Assembly (NCBI RefSeq): GCF_030014955.1
Contig: NZ_JAGRPV010000001.1
Location: 2,976,001 to 3,040,000, forward strand
DNA length: 64,000 nucleotides
Direction of reading: 5' to 3'
Origin: Cohnella hashimotonis
GTDB taxonomy: Bacteria; Bacillota; Bacilli; Paenibacillales; Paenibacillaceae
Shown here: positions 28,242 to 37,122 of the stretch, piece by piece
Layout of the letters: each line of letters begins with the position of its first letter
Position numbering within the stretch: position 1 is the stretch's first letter
Made by a program: the position numbers and the translations under genes
The notes under the pieces: generated by a model
What the model was told of the DNA's origin: nothing
The model's input: only the letters and a program-made list of their open reading frames with translations
Database searches by the model: none

Positions 28242-28472
28242 TCATGCGTACTTCTCGATCTTGGACTTGAGGTCGCGCTTGATAAAGGCGAGCCGCTGAC
28301 GCACATAAAAGTCGTAGCTGCCCCCGCTTAGCTCGCGGGGGTTCATCGTATTGCCGCTGTCATTGTCAACGATCACGAGACGGCCGCTGTCGTAAAATTT
28401 GAAAGTCAGATCTCGTGACGGCCGGGATCCCCTTGAAGGCTCCAAATAGCGGAGGTGTTCGCAGTTCTCCAT
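28242..28472 (-). CDS. Conserved hypothetical protein, 76 residues
   Basis: ATG 28472 follows AAAGGTGGGATG. The protein (DLTFKFYDSGRLVIVDNDSG in the middle, RQRLAFIKRDLKSKIEKYA at the C-terminus) looks like a small beta-strand unit followed by a charged helix. No cysteine cluster beyond Cys4, no membrane segment. It is divergent from the ABC ATPase gene. Family not recognised. Confidence 0.7.
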   Translation of the reverse strand: MENCEHLRYLEPSRGSRPSRDLTFKFYDSGRLVIVDNDSGNTMNPRELSGGSYDFYVRQRLAFIKRDLKSKIEKYA

Positions 28473-28617
28473 CCATCATCCCACCTTTGACTGTGATTGG
28501 TAGAACGCATGTTCTTGTTTATAGTATACCAAACGTTTGTTCGTATGGAAAGCCGTTCCGTAAAGAATTACACTAGAAAAAAGGCAGGAATGATAGTCAG
28601 GGGGCAATCGGACGGGA

Positions 28618-29346
28618 ATGATACATATCATCGGTCTCACGCGCAAGCTGCCGACAGGCAAAAAGGTACTCGACGGCATCCATGGACATCTGGAACCGGG
28701 CAAGCTCTATGCGGTCGTAGGCGCGAGCGGCAGCGGCAAGTCGATGCTGCTGCGCTGCCTCGGCCTTAAGGAGCCCTGGACAAGCGGGGAGCTTCGTATT
28801 GACGGCAAGGACGCGATTGCCGGCGGCGCCTTCGCCAGATTTCGTCTGAAGCGAAAAATCGCTTATCTGGAGCAAAAGGCGCTCATGTACGAAAAAAAGA
28901 CGGCGCTTAAAAACGTTATTATCGGCGCGGTCGGTCAGGTATCCTGGTTCCGCCGGATGACGGGCATGGTGAGAAGCGACGACTACATGGACGCGATGGA
29001 GACGCTGGAAAACGTGGGCTTGATCGACAGGGCGCACCAGCCGGCGGAGAAGCTGAGCGGCGGCGAACGGCAGCGCGTGGCGATCGCGCGGGCGATCGCG
29101 CACGGCGCCGAGGTGCTGCTGGCGGACGAGCCTGTTACCGGACTTGATCCTCATTCGCAGGAGAGCATCATGGCCATGCTGAAGCAGCAGGCAAAAGACA
29201 AGAACATGATCATCGTGGTCGCGCTGCATCGGCTGGAACTGGCCGAGAAGTTCGCGGACGAGATCTGGGGCCTTCATGACGGGCGGGCCGTGCTGACCGT
29301 CCGGGGAAGACGGCTCACAGGCGCGGAGAAAAACCAGATTTCCTAA
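28618..29346 (+). CDS. ABC transporter ATP-binding protein, PhnC-like, orphan
   Basis: The 242-residue ATPase has Walker A GASGSGKSMLLRCLG (~35-49), a Q-loop around YLEQK, signature LSGGERQRVAIARA (~142-155), Walker B VLLADEP (~164) and a His switch region VVALHR. It most resembles PhnC-type ATPases of phosphonate/phosphite importers. No permease or binding-protein gene lies beside it; neighbours are a small hypothetical gene and, 330 nt later, a MOSC gene. It may partner with subunits elsewhere. ATG 28618 comes 9-13 nt after GGGGGCAAT. Confidence 0.88.
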   Translation: MIHIIGLTRKLPTGKKVLDGIHGHLEPGKLYAVVGASGSGKSMLLRCLGLKEPWTSGELRIDGKDAIAGGAFARFRLKRKIAYLEQKALMYEKKTALKNVIIGAVGQVSWFRRMTGMVRSDDYMDAMETLENVGLIDRAHQPAEKLSGGERQRVAIARAIAHGAEVLLADEPVTGLDPHSQESIMAMLKQQAKDKNMIIVVALHRLELAEKFADEIWGLHDGRAVLTVRGRRLTGAEKNQIS

Positions 29347-29676
29347 AGCCGCCGCCCTTCCCGGGGACCGTCCGTCATGCAGCGCGCTGCGATTAAGGTT
29401 GAAGCGGCGCTTCCGATGGTCCTTCCGGCGCCTTTGCCGGGCGGATTTGGGAGCGCTCTTTTCGGCTCTTCCATGCGCTTTCTTTTCTCCGTTTCGACGT
29501 GGTCATCGATAATCATCTCCAATCCGGGGCGTCGAAGGCCCACTGATTTAGCATGGCAAGGACGATTGTCCCTTATCCATCCCCTGACGCATCGGGCGCG
29601 TAGGGGCGAGGTATTACGGGCGAGGGCGTATGGGCGAAAAAGCTACTCCAAATCCCAAATCGAGGAGGTTCGAGCG
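29347..29676. other. 330-bp stretch without a supported gene
   Basis: Between the ABC ATPase and the MOSC gene an open frame runs in phase into the MOSC gene, and a 66-codon frame is open on the minus strand. Neither has a ribosome binding site, a recognisable product or neighbour support. No repeat or strong hairpin was noticed. Confidence 0.6.
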
Positions 29677-30366
29677 ATGTCGAATTTAACGGCGCCGCAC
29701 ATAGCGCCAGGCAGCGTCTACCCGTTGTTGTCTGTGAACGTAGGGGCGGCGAGTGAGGGACGGTTCAAAGGCAAAATTGCGAAGTCCGGCATCAATAAAG
29801 AACGCGCGCCGAGCGCCGTCGACGTCCATTTTGAAGGACTGTCGGGAGACGAGCAGGCGGATACCGTCAATCACGGAGGCCCGGACAAGGCGGTGTGCGC
29901 CTACCCGTACCGTCATTATGCATTTTGGGAAGAGAGGCTTGGCAGGTCGCTCGAATTCGGCGCATTCGGCGAGAACTTCACGATCGACGAAATCGACGAA
30001 TCCCAAGTTTGCATCGGCGACGTATTCAAAATCGGCGAAGTGACGCTTCAGATCAGCCAGCCGCGCGTGCCCTGCTGGAAGCTGGCGATGAAGTGGGGCG
30101 TGGACGATCTGCCGGCAATGGTACGCGATACGGGGAAAACCGGATTTTATTTCCGCGTGCTGTCGCCGGGCGCAGTCGAACCGGGCAAGCTCTTCCTTGT
30201 ATCGCGCGACTTTGGCGGCGTCACGGTAGAAGAAGCGAACAGGGTCATGCATCGGGGAAAAGAGGACCGGGAAGGCATGCAACGACTGCTCGCGGTCGAT
30301 GCGCTCGCGGACAGCTGGAGGGAGACGCTCACGGCAAGGCTGTCGCGTCTTGCGCAGTCCCGATGA
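29677..30366 (+). CDS. MOSC-domain protein, YiiM-like
   Basis: ATG 29677 has GAGGAGG 8 nt upstream and gives 229 residues. The MOSC core spans ~10-160 and contains VNHGGPDKAVCAYPYRHYAF (~64-83), FGENFTIDEID and the conserved cysteine in QPRVPCWKLAMKWG. A helical YiiM-type C-terminal extension follows. MOSC proteins handle molybdenum-cofactor sulfur chemistry; YiiM confers resistance to N-hydroxylated bases. The stop overlaps the next gene's ATG (ATGA), so the two are translationally coupled. Confidence 0.9.
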   Translation: MSNLTAPHIAPGSVYPLLSVNVGAASEGRFKGKIAKSGINKERAPSAVDVHFEGLSGDEQADTVNHGGPDKAVCAYPYRHYAFWEERLGRSLEFGAFGENFTIDEIDESQVCIGDVFKIGEVTLQISQPRVPCWKLAMKWGVDDLPAMVRDTGKTGFYFRVLSPGAVEPGKLFLVSRDFGGVTVEEANRVMHRGKEDREGMQRLLAVDALADSWRETLTARLSRLAQSR

Positions 30367-31115
30367 CGGGCAAGTACGCGGGACGCACGGTCATCGTAAC
30401 GGGCGCCGCCGGCGGTATCGGGCGCCATCTGTCGCGGGCTTACGCCGAAGCTGGCGCTTCAGTCGCGCTTAGCGACATGCCCGGCACGGACGGCGAGGCG
30501 CTGGCAGCGCAGCTGGCGGGAGAGGGGCTCGCTGCGCTGTTTATCGCGGCCGATCTGTCCGAAGCCGCGGCGGCAGCGCGCATCGTAGAGCAAGCCATGG
30601 ATTGGACGGGGCGCGTCGACGTCCTCGTGCACAATGCCGGCATCGGCATCTGGAAGTCGCCGCTCGAGCTGACGCTCGTGGAGTGGGACCGCGTCATGAA
30701 CATCAATCTGCGCGGCGCCTTTCTGTGCGGACGCGAAGCGGCCAAAGCGATGAAGCATACGGGGGGCGGGGCCATCGTCAACATCGCATCGACGCGCGCG
30801 CTGCAATCCGAGCCGAACTCGGAAGCGTACGCGGCATCCAAGGGCGGCATTCTGGCTTTGACGCATGCGCTGGCTCTCTCGCTCGGTCCGGACGGCATCG
30901 CGGTGAATGCGGTCAGCCCGGGATGGATCGAGACGGGGGACTATGCCGCTTTGCGGCCGGTCGATCACGATCAGCATCCGTCCGGGCGAGTGGGCAAGCC
31001 GTCGGACGTGGTCAGGGCCTGCTTCTATTTAACGGACCCCGGGGGCGGCTTCGTTACCGGAACGAATCTTGTCGTGGACGGCGGCATGACCCGCAAAATG
31101 ATTTACGAGCCGTAA
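30363..31115 (+). CDS. Short-chain dehydrogenase/reductase
   Basis: The 250-residue protein has the Rossmann motif TGAAGGIG (~14-21), NAG (~92), catalytic Ser in VNIASTRALQS (~142) with EAYAASKGG (Tyr and Lys), and the C-terminal GTNLVVDGGMT typical of classical SDRs that use NAD(P)H. It starts on the MOSC stop (ATGA at 30363-30366). It overlaps the convergent hydrolase by 13 bp at its end. The substrate alcohol or ketone cannot be told; the coupling to a MOSC protein is unusual enough to note. Confidence 0.92.
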   Translation: MTGKYAGRTVIVTGAAGGIGRHLSRAYAEAGASVALSDMPGTDGEALAAQLAGEGLAALFIAADLSEAAAAARIVEQAMDWTGRVDVLVHNAGIGIWKSPLELTLVEWDRVMNINLRGAFLCGREAAKAMKHTGGGAIVNIASTRALQSEPNSEAYAASKGGILALTHALALSLGPDGIAVNAVSPGWIETGDYAALRPVDHDQHPSGRVGKPSDVVRACFYLTDPGGGFVTGTNLVVDGGMTRKMIYEP

Positions 31116-32062
31116 GGTACGCCTGCAATCCATTTGGAGAAAATCTTTAATGGCCTTAATGGTTCGCGGTATAAATCGCTTGTAAACGAGACGACGGTTT
31201 CCCGCTCAGGAATGACGAACAGAAATTGACCGCCGTAGCCCATGGCATAATAGATGTGCGGCTTCAAAGGCTCGCTTCCGCCGCCTGTGAACGTCCACCA
31301 GTGATAGCCGTACGAACCGAGCCAATCGTAGGTGTGATGCCTGGCGACGGTGGACTCCGCGATCCAGGCCTCAGGCACGATGCGACGGCCGGCCCATCTG
31401 CCGCGCGCCAGCATAAGCAGGCCGAGCTTGAACAGGTCTTCGCCGCGGAGAGCGAGGCCGAAGCCGCCGATCGACACGCCTTGCGGGTCCGCGTGCCACT
31501 GCCATTCCAAGATGCCGAGCGGTCCGAACAGATGCCGGGCGGCGTACGCTTCGGCCGTCATGCCGGACTCCCGCTGCAAGACGAGGCTAAGCAGATGCGA
31601 GCATCCCGAATTGTAAGACATTTCTACGCCTGGCCTCGTCGCCGTCCGTCTGTCCAGAATGAAGCCGACCCAGTCGTCCGATTCGCACATCGGATTGGGT
31701 CGACCGCCCCAGGCGCCCCACTCCGGCCAGTCTATGCCGGCTGTCATCGACAGCAAATGATGAAGCCGGATTCGCCCGAGCGAAGCGGAGATGCGCGGCA
31801 GACAGCCGGCGAGCGGCGTATGGAGCGACGGGAATTCGCCTCGTTCGAGCGCGATGCCGACGAGAAGCGAGAGCACGCTTTTCGTCACCGAGTTGACCTT
31901 GTGCAGCCGCTCCGCCGAACGGGCGTTGCGCGCGTAATCGAGCGTTTGCGCGTCGGGGCCGCCGCCGATCCGGACACGGCATGTGTCGATCTTGCAGGCT
32001 TCGGCGGCGCGCTGCAGTCCTTCGAGATCGGCCGTCTTGCGTCCCGTCGTCGTCAACGTCAT
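31103..32062 (-). CDS. Serine hydrolase of the beta-lactamase/class C family
   Basis: From ATG 32062, preceded by AAGGAGG, the product is 319 residues. It has the S-x-x-K nucleophile motif in NSVTKSVLSLLVG (~57-69), the Y-x-N triad element in MSYNSGCSHLLSL (~150) and a C-terminal GYGGQFLFV replacing the usual HxG. No signal peptide is present, so it probably works in the cytoplasm as an esterase or peptidase rather than a secreted lactamase. A much longer frame continues upstream but lacks family sequence. Last 13 bp overlap the convergent SDR gene. Confidence 0.88.
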   Translation of the reverse strand: MTLTTTGRKTADLEGLQRAAEACKIDTCRVRIGGGPDAQTLDYARNARSAERLHKVNSVTKSVLSLLVGIALERGEFPSLHTPLAGCLPRISASLGRIRLHHLLSMTAGIDWPEWGAWGGRPNPMCESDDWVGFILDRRTATRPGVEMSYNSGCSHLLSLVLQRESGMTAEAYAARHLFGPLGILEWQWHADPQGVSIGGFGLALRGEDLFKLGLLMLARGRWAGRRIVPEAWIAESTVARHHTYDWLGSYGYHWWTFTGGGSEPLKPHIYYAMGYGGQFLFVIPERETVVSFTSDLYREPLRPLKIFSKWIAGVPYGS

Positions 32063-32185
32063 TCTGCACGCCTCCTTATGTCGGCCTATTATACCCGTCT
32101 CCGGCATGTCTGAAGCGAATTTATGATATAATGTACAGCAATGCGCTGAAGGTTTTTCTGCCGCTACTAGGGGGGACTGGCTACA

Positions 32186-32707
32186 ATGGAAAGGCGTTTT
32201 GTCATCGAGGCGGTCATGATCGCCATATATGGTCAGCTGCTTCTGCCGAAACGGCCTGTGGAATACCGGATTCCGTATTCGACAGTGATGGAATTGTACG
32301 ATATGAAGGATAGCGACGAGCCCGTCATGCCCGACCCGGACGACGACCGACACGTCAAAGGCAAGATCGGGGAGATGATCGCCTACTTCGAAGATCCGTT
32401 CAATAAAAAGAAACTCGAGCGCTCGCTGCTCGCGCCTTGGCGGGAGAGCCCGCCGCTGCCGATCAACGATATGGTTACCCTTGTCGTGGTCAACGCGGCC
32501 GAGAACATGCAGTACGGCGAACTGCTCGACCCGATCGAGACGGAGATCGTGCTGACGTCGCTAAGAGTGCAGAGTCCGATTCTGACCGACCACATCGAAT
32601 TCCAGGACAAGGTCGTTCAGAACGCGATCCCGGTCCAGGTGTTCGATATCGACGATTACGAATTCGCTGTGGAGGAAGATTCAGCTCCGACCGAATTCAA
32701 CCCTTGA
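32186..32707 (+). CDS. Paenibacillaceae conserved protein, 173 residues
   Basis: ATG 32186 follows AGGGGGGA; TATAAT lies at 32127-32132. The protein opens MERRFVIEAVMIAIYGQLL, then IPYSTVMELYDMKDSDEPV, and is acidic with no membrane helix. I recall close relatives in Paenibacillus, sometimes labelled ADP-heptose synthase, but no nucleotidyltransferase or sugar-kinase motif is present, so that name is not adopted. Function unknown. A hairpin starts at the stop codon. Confidence 0.8.
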   Translation: MERRFVIEAVMIAIYGQLLLPKRPVEYRIPYSTVMELYDMKDSDEPVMPDPDDDRHVKGKIGEMIAYFEDPFNKKKLERSLLAPWRESPPLPINDMVTLVVVNAAENMQYGELLDPIETEIVLTSLRVQSPILTDHIEFQDKVVQNAIPVQVFDIDDYEFAVEEDSAPTEFNP

Positions 32708-32735
32708 GAGCTGCCGGCTTCCGCCGGCGGCTCTC
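32706..32735 (+). terminator. Terminator hairpin
   Basis: GAGAGCTGCCGGC and GCCGGCGGCTCTC pair with one mismatch around a 4-nt loop, followed by GTTGTTGTCC. It begins at the stop of the 173-residue protein. Confidence 0.7.
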
Positions 32736-32802
32736 GTTGTTGTCCGGGCGACCATTATGATAGAATGAGGGCGTTCCCAACATCTTCAAGGAGGCTCATG
32801 CG

Positions 32803-33120
32803 ATGCTCGTGACGACTACGCCCAATGTGGAAGGATACAGAATTACGTCCTATTACGGAATGGTGAACGGAGAGACGATCATGGGCGCGAACATTTTCCG
32901 AGACTTCATGGCCTCGATCACCGACGTCGTCGGCGGCAGGTCAGGCTCCTATGAGAACAAGCTGAAGCAGGCGAGAGACATCGCCGTGTCCGAAATGGTC
33001 GAACAGGCCAAGCGGATGGGCGCCAATGCCATCGTCGGAGTCGACGTGGATTACGAGGTCGTGCGGGAAGGCATGCTCATGGTAGCGGTCAGCGGAACGG
33101 CGGTTACCGTCGAAGCTTAA
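32803..33120 (+). CDS. YbjQ/UPF0145 family protein
   Basis: The 105-residue protein matches UPF0145: [23 protein letters not shown] at the N-terminus, then [33 protein letters not shown]. The family forms a pentameric, heavy-metal-binding-like fold with unknown cellular role. CAAGGAGG precedes the ATG. Promoter-like TATGATAGAAT lies just upstream (32756-32766). It is a stand-alone gene between two terminator-like structures and an aldo/keto reductase. Confidence 0.92.
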   Translation: MLVTTTPNVEGYRITSYYGMVNGETIMGANIFRDFMASITDVVGGRSGSYENKLKQARDIAVSEMVEQAKRMGANAIVGVDVDYEVVREGMLMVAVSGTAVTVEA

Positions 33121-33184
33121 TCGTCACCGATGGAATATTAGCGAATCTTCTTCTATGAATTCTATGAAGTGGGAGGAATGCAGC

Positions 33185-34096
33185 ATGCTATATCGCAAGT
33201 TGGGATCGACCGATCTAAAAATATCCGCGGTAGGCGTCGGTACCTGGCAGTTCGGCGACGAGTGGGGCAGGAGCTACGATCAGCGCGAGGCGGACGCCAT
33301 TCTAGGCAGGGCCGCCGAGCTCGGCATCAATCTGATCGATACCGCCGAGTGCTATGGCGACCACCTGTCCGAGTCGCTGATCGGTCCGGCGATCCGGGGA
33401 CGCCGCTCCGATTGGGTGCTCGCCACCAAGTTCGGACATCATTTTCACGGTCCGTTCGAGCGCACCGACGCATTCGATCCGCAGGACGTCGTGCGCCAGC
33501 TGGAAGCTTCCCTGAAGGCGCTGCAGACCGATTATATCGATCTCTATCAATTCCACTCCGGTCCTGATGCCGAGTTCGATACGGACGGTCTCTGGGATGT
33601 TCTGGGCCGGCAGGTCGAAGCGGGCAAGATCAGGCATCTGGGCATATCGATCGGATCCAACCGCAACGTCTATCAGACGTCCAAGGCGACGGAGGTCGGC
33701 GCGCAGGCGATCCAGGTGGTGTACAATCGGCTCGATCGCGCGCCGGAGGAGGAAGTATTCCCGTCCTGCAAGGCGCAGAGTCTAGGCGTGCTTGCCCGGG
33801 TGCCGCTTGCGAGCGGCTTTCTTAGCGGGAAGTACAAGCCGGGCGCCACGTTCCCGAGCGACGACGTTCGCTCGCGGCGCGAACGCGAGGATGCCGACCG
33901 GCTGCTGCGCGAAGCGGAGGAGATCAAGCGCACGGAGGTGCCGGAGGGCGTCGACATGGCGTCCTGGGCGCTGGCCTGGTGCCTGCGGCATCCGGCCGTG
34001 ACCGCCGTCATTCCGGGCTGCAAGGACGTCGCGCAGGTCGAGGCGAACGCGGCGGCGGTCGCATTAGTCGCGGCGGGGCATCCGCAGGACGCTTGA
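33185..34096 (+). CDS. Aldo/keto reductase
   Basis: With ATG 33185 (GGGAGGAA upstream) the product is 303 residues. It shows the NADP-dependent aldo/keto reductase barrel: LGSTDLKISAVGVGTWQFG, the catalytic Asp/Tyr in LIDTAECYGDHLSE (~47-60), Lys in VLATKFGHHFHG (~80), and the C-terminal VTAVIPGCKDVAQVEANA cofactor clamp. It belongs to the YhdN/general stress type AKR11-like group. Substrate undefined. Confidence 0.92.
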   Translation: MLYRKLGSTDLKISAVGVGTWQFGDEWGRSYDQREADAILGRAAELGINLIDTAECYGDHLSESLIGPAIRGRRSDWVLATKFGHHFHGPFERTDAFDPQDVVRQLEASLKALQTDYIDLYQFHSGPDAEFDTDGLWDVLGRQVEAGKIRHLGISIGSNRNVYQTSKATEVGAQAIQVVYNRLDRAPEEEVFPSCKAQSLGVLARVPLASGFLSGKYKPGATFPSDDVRSRREREDADRLLREAEEIKRTEVPEGVDMASWALAWCLRHPAVTAVIPGCKDVAQVEANAAAVALVAAGHPQDA

Positions 34097-34191
34097 TCGG
34101 GCCATTGTTCGGCAACGTTCGGGTTGTTGGCGAATAGAAGCGGCGCCTTCAAGCAAATACTGGGGGGAAACCCAAGAAGGCGGTGCCCCCT

Positions 34192-34866
34192 ATGTGCCAA
34201 AGATTTTCGCTAGCCGCGGATTTGCCCGAAATTACCCAGCGATACCGGATCGATCAGGTCGTCGGCTCCTACAGGCCCAGGTACAATGTCGCACCGACGC
34301 AATACGCCGCCGTCATCGTCGAGGAGCAGCGCGAACGCAAGCTCGAGTCGCTGCGCTGGGGCCTCATGCCTTATTGGTCCCGCGATGCCGTCAATGCGGA
34401 CGGCCCCGGCATCGGCGACCGGCCGATCTTCAAGCGCATGACGAACAAGCAGCGCTGCGTTATCCCCGTTAGCGGCTTTTACGGCTGGGAGACGAAGGGC
34501 AGAGCCCGTCAGCCGATTCATTTCGTTCTTAAAGGGCGAGGAACGTTCGCCGTCCCCGGGTTTTACGAGGTGTGGCCGCGCGTCGAAGGCGGCGATATTC
34601 GCGCGTATACGATGCTGACGACGCTTCCCAACGAGATGGTCGGTCCGTATTCGGACCGGATGCCGGCCATTCTGGACGATGAAGGCATCGACGAATGGCT
34701 CAATGAGACGAATACGGAATATCGCGGCGTGCTGGGCACCATTCGCGGGATCTCGGCGGATGAGATGATGATGTACCCGGTCGGGGCTTACGTGAACGAG
34801 CGGGAGCGCGAGACGCCGGAATGCGTCGAGCCGATCCGCAACTTCTACTCCGCGATTCGGGAGTAG
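34192..34866 (+). CDS. SRAP (SOS response-associated) protein with altered active site
   Basis: ATG 34192 gives Cys at position 2 (MCQRFSL), required in SRAP/HMCES proteins after Met removal; the upstream ATG at 34183 would bury it. SRAP proteins crosslink through Cys2 to abasic sites in single-stranded DNA. The family's RYNVAPTQ and WGLMPYW motifs are present. Compared with E. coli YedK by eye, the Asn75 (NAR) segment reads GIGDRPIF, the Glu105 position is Gly (GFYGW) and His160 is Ser (YSDRMPAIL). So Cys2 is kept while the other catalytic positions differ. Length (224) is normal. Confidence 0.88.
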   Translation: MCQRFSLAADLPEITQRYRIDQVVGSYRPRYNVAPTQYAAVIVEEQRERKLESLRWGLMPYWSRDAVNADGPGIGDRPIFKRMTNKQRCVIPVSGFYGWETKGRARQPIHFVLKGRGTFAVPGFYEVWPRVEGGDIRAYTMLTTLPNEMVGPYSDRMPAILDDEGIDEWLNETNTEYRGVLGTIRGISADEMMMYPVGAYVNERERETPECVEPIRNFYSAIRE

Positions 34867-34885
34867 CATAACGAACGTGCCAGAA

Positions 34886-34914
34886 GGCCCTCCGCGCAGT
34901 CGCGTCGGAGGGTC
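34886..34914. terminator. Hairpin between SRAP and COG0523 genes
   Basis: CCCTCCG and CGGAGGG pair around an 11-nt loop that can itself form CGC/GCG pairs. No T-run follows, so a terminator role is weakly supported. Confidence 0.45.
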
Positions 34915-34941
34915 GATTCATGTTACAGGGGAGATGACGCG

Positions 34942-35955
34942 ATGTGCGCGAATCAGACGAAAGATAACGGCGATCAGCCCATACTAGTGTACGTACTGTC
35001 AGGCTATCTCGGAAGCGGCAAGACGACCGTGCTGCAAAAGCTGCTCAAAGGCGCCAAGGCGCGAGGCTGGAAGGCGGCGGTGCTTATGAACGAAGCGGGC
35101 GACGTCAATCTCGACGGCGAGCTGCTGGCAAAGGACGTGCCCATGGCGGAGCTGCTCGGCGGCTGCATCTGCTGCTCCGTCAAAAACGATCTGGGCCTCT
35201 CTCTGCTGCAGCTGGCCCGTGAGCATCGTCCGGACGTCATCTGGATCGAGTCCACCGGCGTGGCGCAGCCGCTTGAGATGATGGATGCCGTGACGGAGGT
35301 ATCGATGTATGCGAAGCTGGAGCTGCGGGGACTGATCACCGTCGTCGACGCCAGACATTTGCTCGATCGGCTGCGGCTCGGCGCCGGCAAGACGCTGCGA
35401 CTGATGCGGGAGCAGATTCGAGGCGCGGCGCTGCTTCTGCTGAGCAAGACGGATCTCGTGGGCCGCGGGGAGGCGGAGGAGGTGCGCGCGCAGCTGCGCG
35501 AATGGAATCCGTCCGCCGCGATCGAGGATGCGCTGAAGGGGGAGACCGGCACGGATCTGATCACGCTGCTGCCGGGAGCCGTCGACATTGACGTCCGTAA
35601 TCACTATCATGATCGGCATGGACACAATCACGACCGCCAAGGTCACGATCACGGCGCTCCACGATTGCACGACCATGTTCACGTGCTTACGCATTATCCG
35701 TCCGGCCCGTTTTCGAGCGAAAATTTCGAGCGCTTCCTGCGCGAGCTGCCGGCATCGGTGTACCGCGCGAAGGGGATCGTTACGTTTACGGATACGGCCG
35801 CGCGCTACTTGTTCCAGTTCGCCTACCGGGAATCCGACTTCATGCCGGTCGCGTCCCGTAACCCGGCGCCCGACGTGATCGTTCTGATCGGCGAAGACTT
35901 CAGCGCGTCGGACCTGCGCGAACGGCTTGTCGGCCTGGGAACGGGAACGGATTAG
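34942..35955 (+). CDS. COG0523 (CobW/ZNG1-like) GTPase
   Basis: The 337-residue protein has a P-loop GYLGSGKTTVL (~21-31), the metal-binding GGCICCSVKND (~71-81), Walker B WIESTGVAQP, base-recognition SKTD (~167), a His-rich linker (~221-250, for example HDRHGHNHDRQGHDHG) and the CobW C-terminal domain (~255-335). The family are metal chaperones delivering Zn, Co or Fe at the cost of GTP. The histidine cluster suggests metal loading. No Zur box or metalloenzyme is adjacent, so the metal is not assigned. Confidence 0.93.
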   Translation: MCANQTKDNGDQPILVYVLSGYLGSGKTTVLQKLLKGAKARGWKAAVLMNEAGDVNLDGELLAKDVPMAELLGGCICCSVKNDLGLSLLQLAREHRPDVIWIESTGVAQPLEMMDAVTEVSMYAKLELRGLITVVDARHLLDRLRLGAGKTLRLMREQIRGAALLLLSKTDLVGRGEAEEVRAQLREWNPSAAIEDALKGETGTDLITLLPGAVDIDVRNHYHDRHGHNHDRQGHDHGAPRLHDHVHVLTHYPSGPFSSENFERFLRELPASVYRAKGIVTFTDTAARYLFQFAYRESDFMPVASRNPAPDVIVLIGEDFSASDLRERLVGLGTGTD

Positions 35956-36024
35956 CGCGTTTGCCGCTGCACATAAACCGGACCGGCACAGGGAAACTTA
36001 AGCCGGAAAGGGAGGCTGCGGCAA

Positions 36025-37122
36025 ATGAGGGGATTCGAAGCAGGCCGCCTGTCGGTCATCACGAGTTTGATCTTATCCGTCGGATTGGTCAATCATGTCA
36101 TTATACTTCCGATTGTGCTCGGGACGGCCGGCAGAGACGCATGGATATCCGTTCTGCTGGCCGGCGCCCTGATGCTGATCCTGCTCCTGCCGCTGGCCGC
36201 GGTGCTTCGCGATCTGGGACTGCAGCCATTTTCCGCATGGCTGAAGGAAAAGGGCGGAGCCTTCTCGCGGGGGCTCATCTTAACTGTCGTCGTCGTCTAC
36301 TTGCTGCTGGAGGCGATCATTACGACCGTTGACATGCTGACCTGGACCAACAGCACCTATCTGTCTGAGACGCCGCCGATCGTCACCGCCACGGTTTTCG
36401 TGCTCCTCTGCGTCGCTGCCGTACTGGTCGGCATGCAGGCGATCGTCTATATGTCTTGTATCGCTCTCCCGGTCGTTACGGCTCTGGGCATCTTCGTCGC
36501 GTCCGGCAATTCGGATCGCAAGGACTATTCCCAACTGCTTCCCCTGATGGAACACGGGGTGGAACCGGTATTAAGGGGGGCCGTCGTATCCTGCAGCGGG
36601 CTGACGGAAATGATATTGTTCATACTGCTGCAAATGTACGCCAACAAGCCTTTTCGCCCGATTCATCTGTATGCCACCGGCCTGTTCGTCATTGTACTGT
36701 CCGTCGGCCCGACCATAGCCGCCATTTGCGAATTCGGTGTGTTCGAGTCCAGCAGCATGCGTTTTCCCGCTTTTTCGCAGTGGCGCATATTGAGTGTCGG
36801 CCGCTATATCGAGCATCTCGATTTTTTTGCCATCTACCAATGGATTAGCGGGGCGCTCATTCGCATCTCGCTTGCGCTTAGTCTCCTGCTCGAGCTGTCC
36901 GGCATTCAAAAGCGCAAGGGAAAATTGATCGCCTTGATTTTCATCGGAGTCGCAATGATCGGGCTGACCGTCTATCCGTTCGGGGACAACAATCAATATA
37001 TTTTCTATAAGGCGATCCGGCCGATTGTCTTTGCGGTGCAGATCGGCCTTCTGTTCTACGTATGGTTGCTGGCGCTTCGCAAGCGCGGAGGGAGGGGCGA
37101 GCTGAATGCAAACCGGGCTTGA
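36025..37122 (+). CDS. gerB: Spore germinant receptor subunit B (GerAB family)
   Basis: The 365-residue protein has about ten membrane helices and the spore-permease signature of the APC superfamily (ISVLLAGALMLILLLPLAAVL; MLTWTNSTYLSETPP). GerAB-type subunits bind germinant in the inner spore membrane and gate ion release. GGAGGC precedes ATG. It is the first gene of a gerB-gerA-gerC operon and overlaps the next start by 17 nt. Forespore-specific expression by sigma-G is expected from the family; no promoter was identified with confidence. Confidence 0.9.
   Translation: MRGFEAGRLSVITSLILSVGLVNHVIILPIVLGTAGRDAWISVLLAGALMLILLLPLAAVLRDLGLQPFSAWLKEKGGAFSRGLILTVVVVYLLLEAIITTVDMLTWTNSTYLSETPPIVTATVFVLLCVAAVLVGMQAIVYMSCIALPVVTALGIFVASGNSDRKDYSQLLPLMEHGVEPVLRGAVVSCSGLTEMILFILLQMYANKPFRPIHLYATGLFVIVLSVGPTIAAICEFGVFESSSMRFPAFSQWRILSVGRYIEHLDFFAIYQWISGALIRISLALSLLLELSGIQKRKGKLIALIFIGVAMIGLTVYPFGDNNQYIFYKAIRPIVFAVQIGLLFYVWLLALRKRGGRGELNANRA

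Noticed and set aside
29343..29543. Minus-strand 66-codon frame between the ABC ATPase and MOSC genes
   Set aside because: No ribosome binding site, overlaps the end of the ATPase gene and encodes a polar sequence without features.
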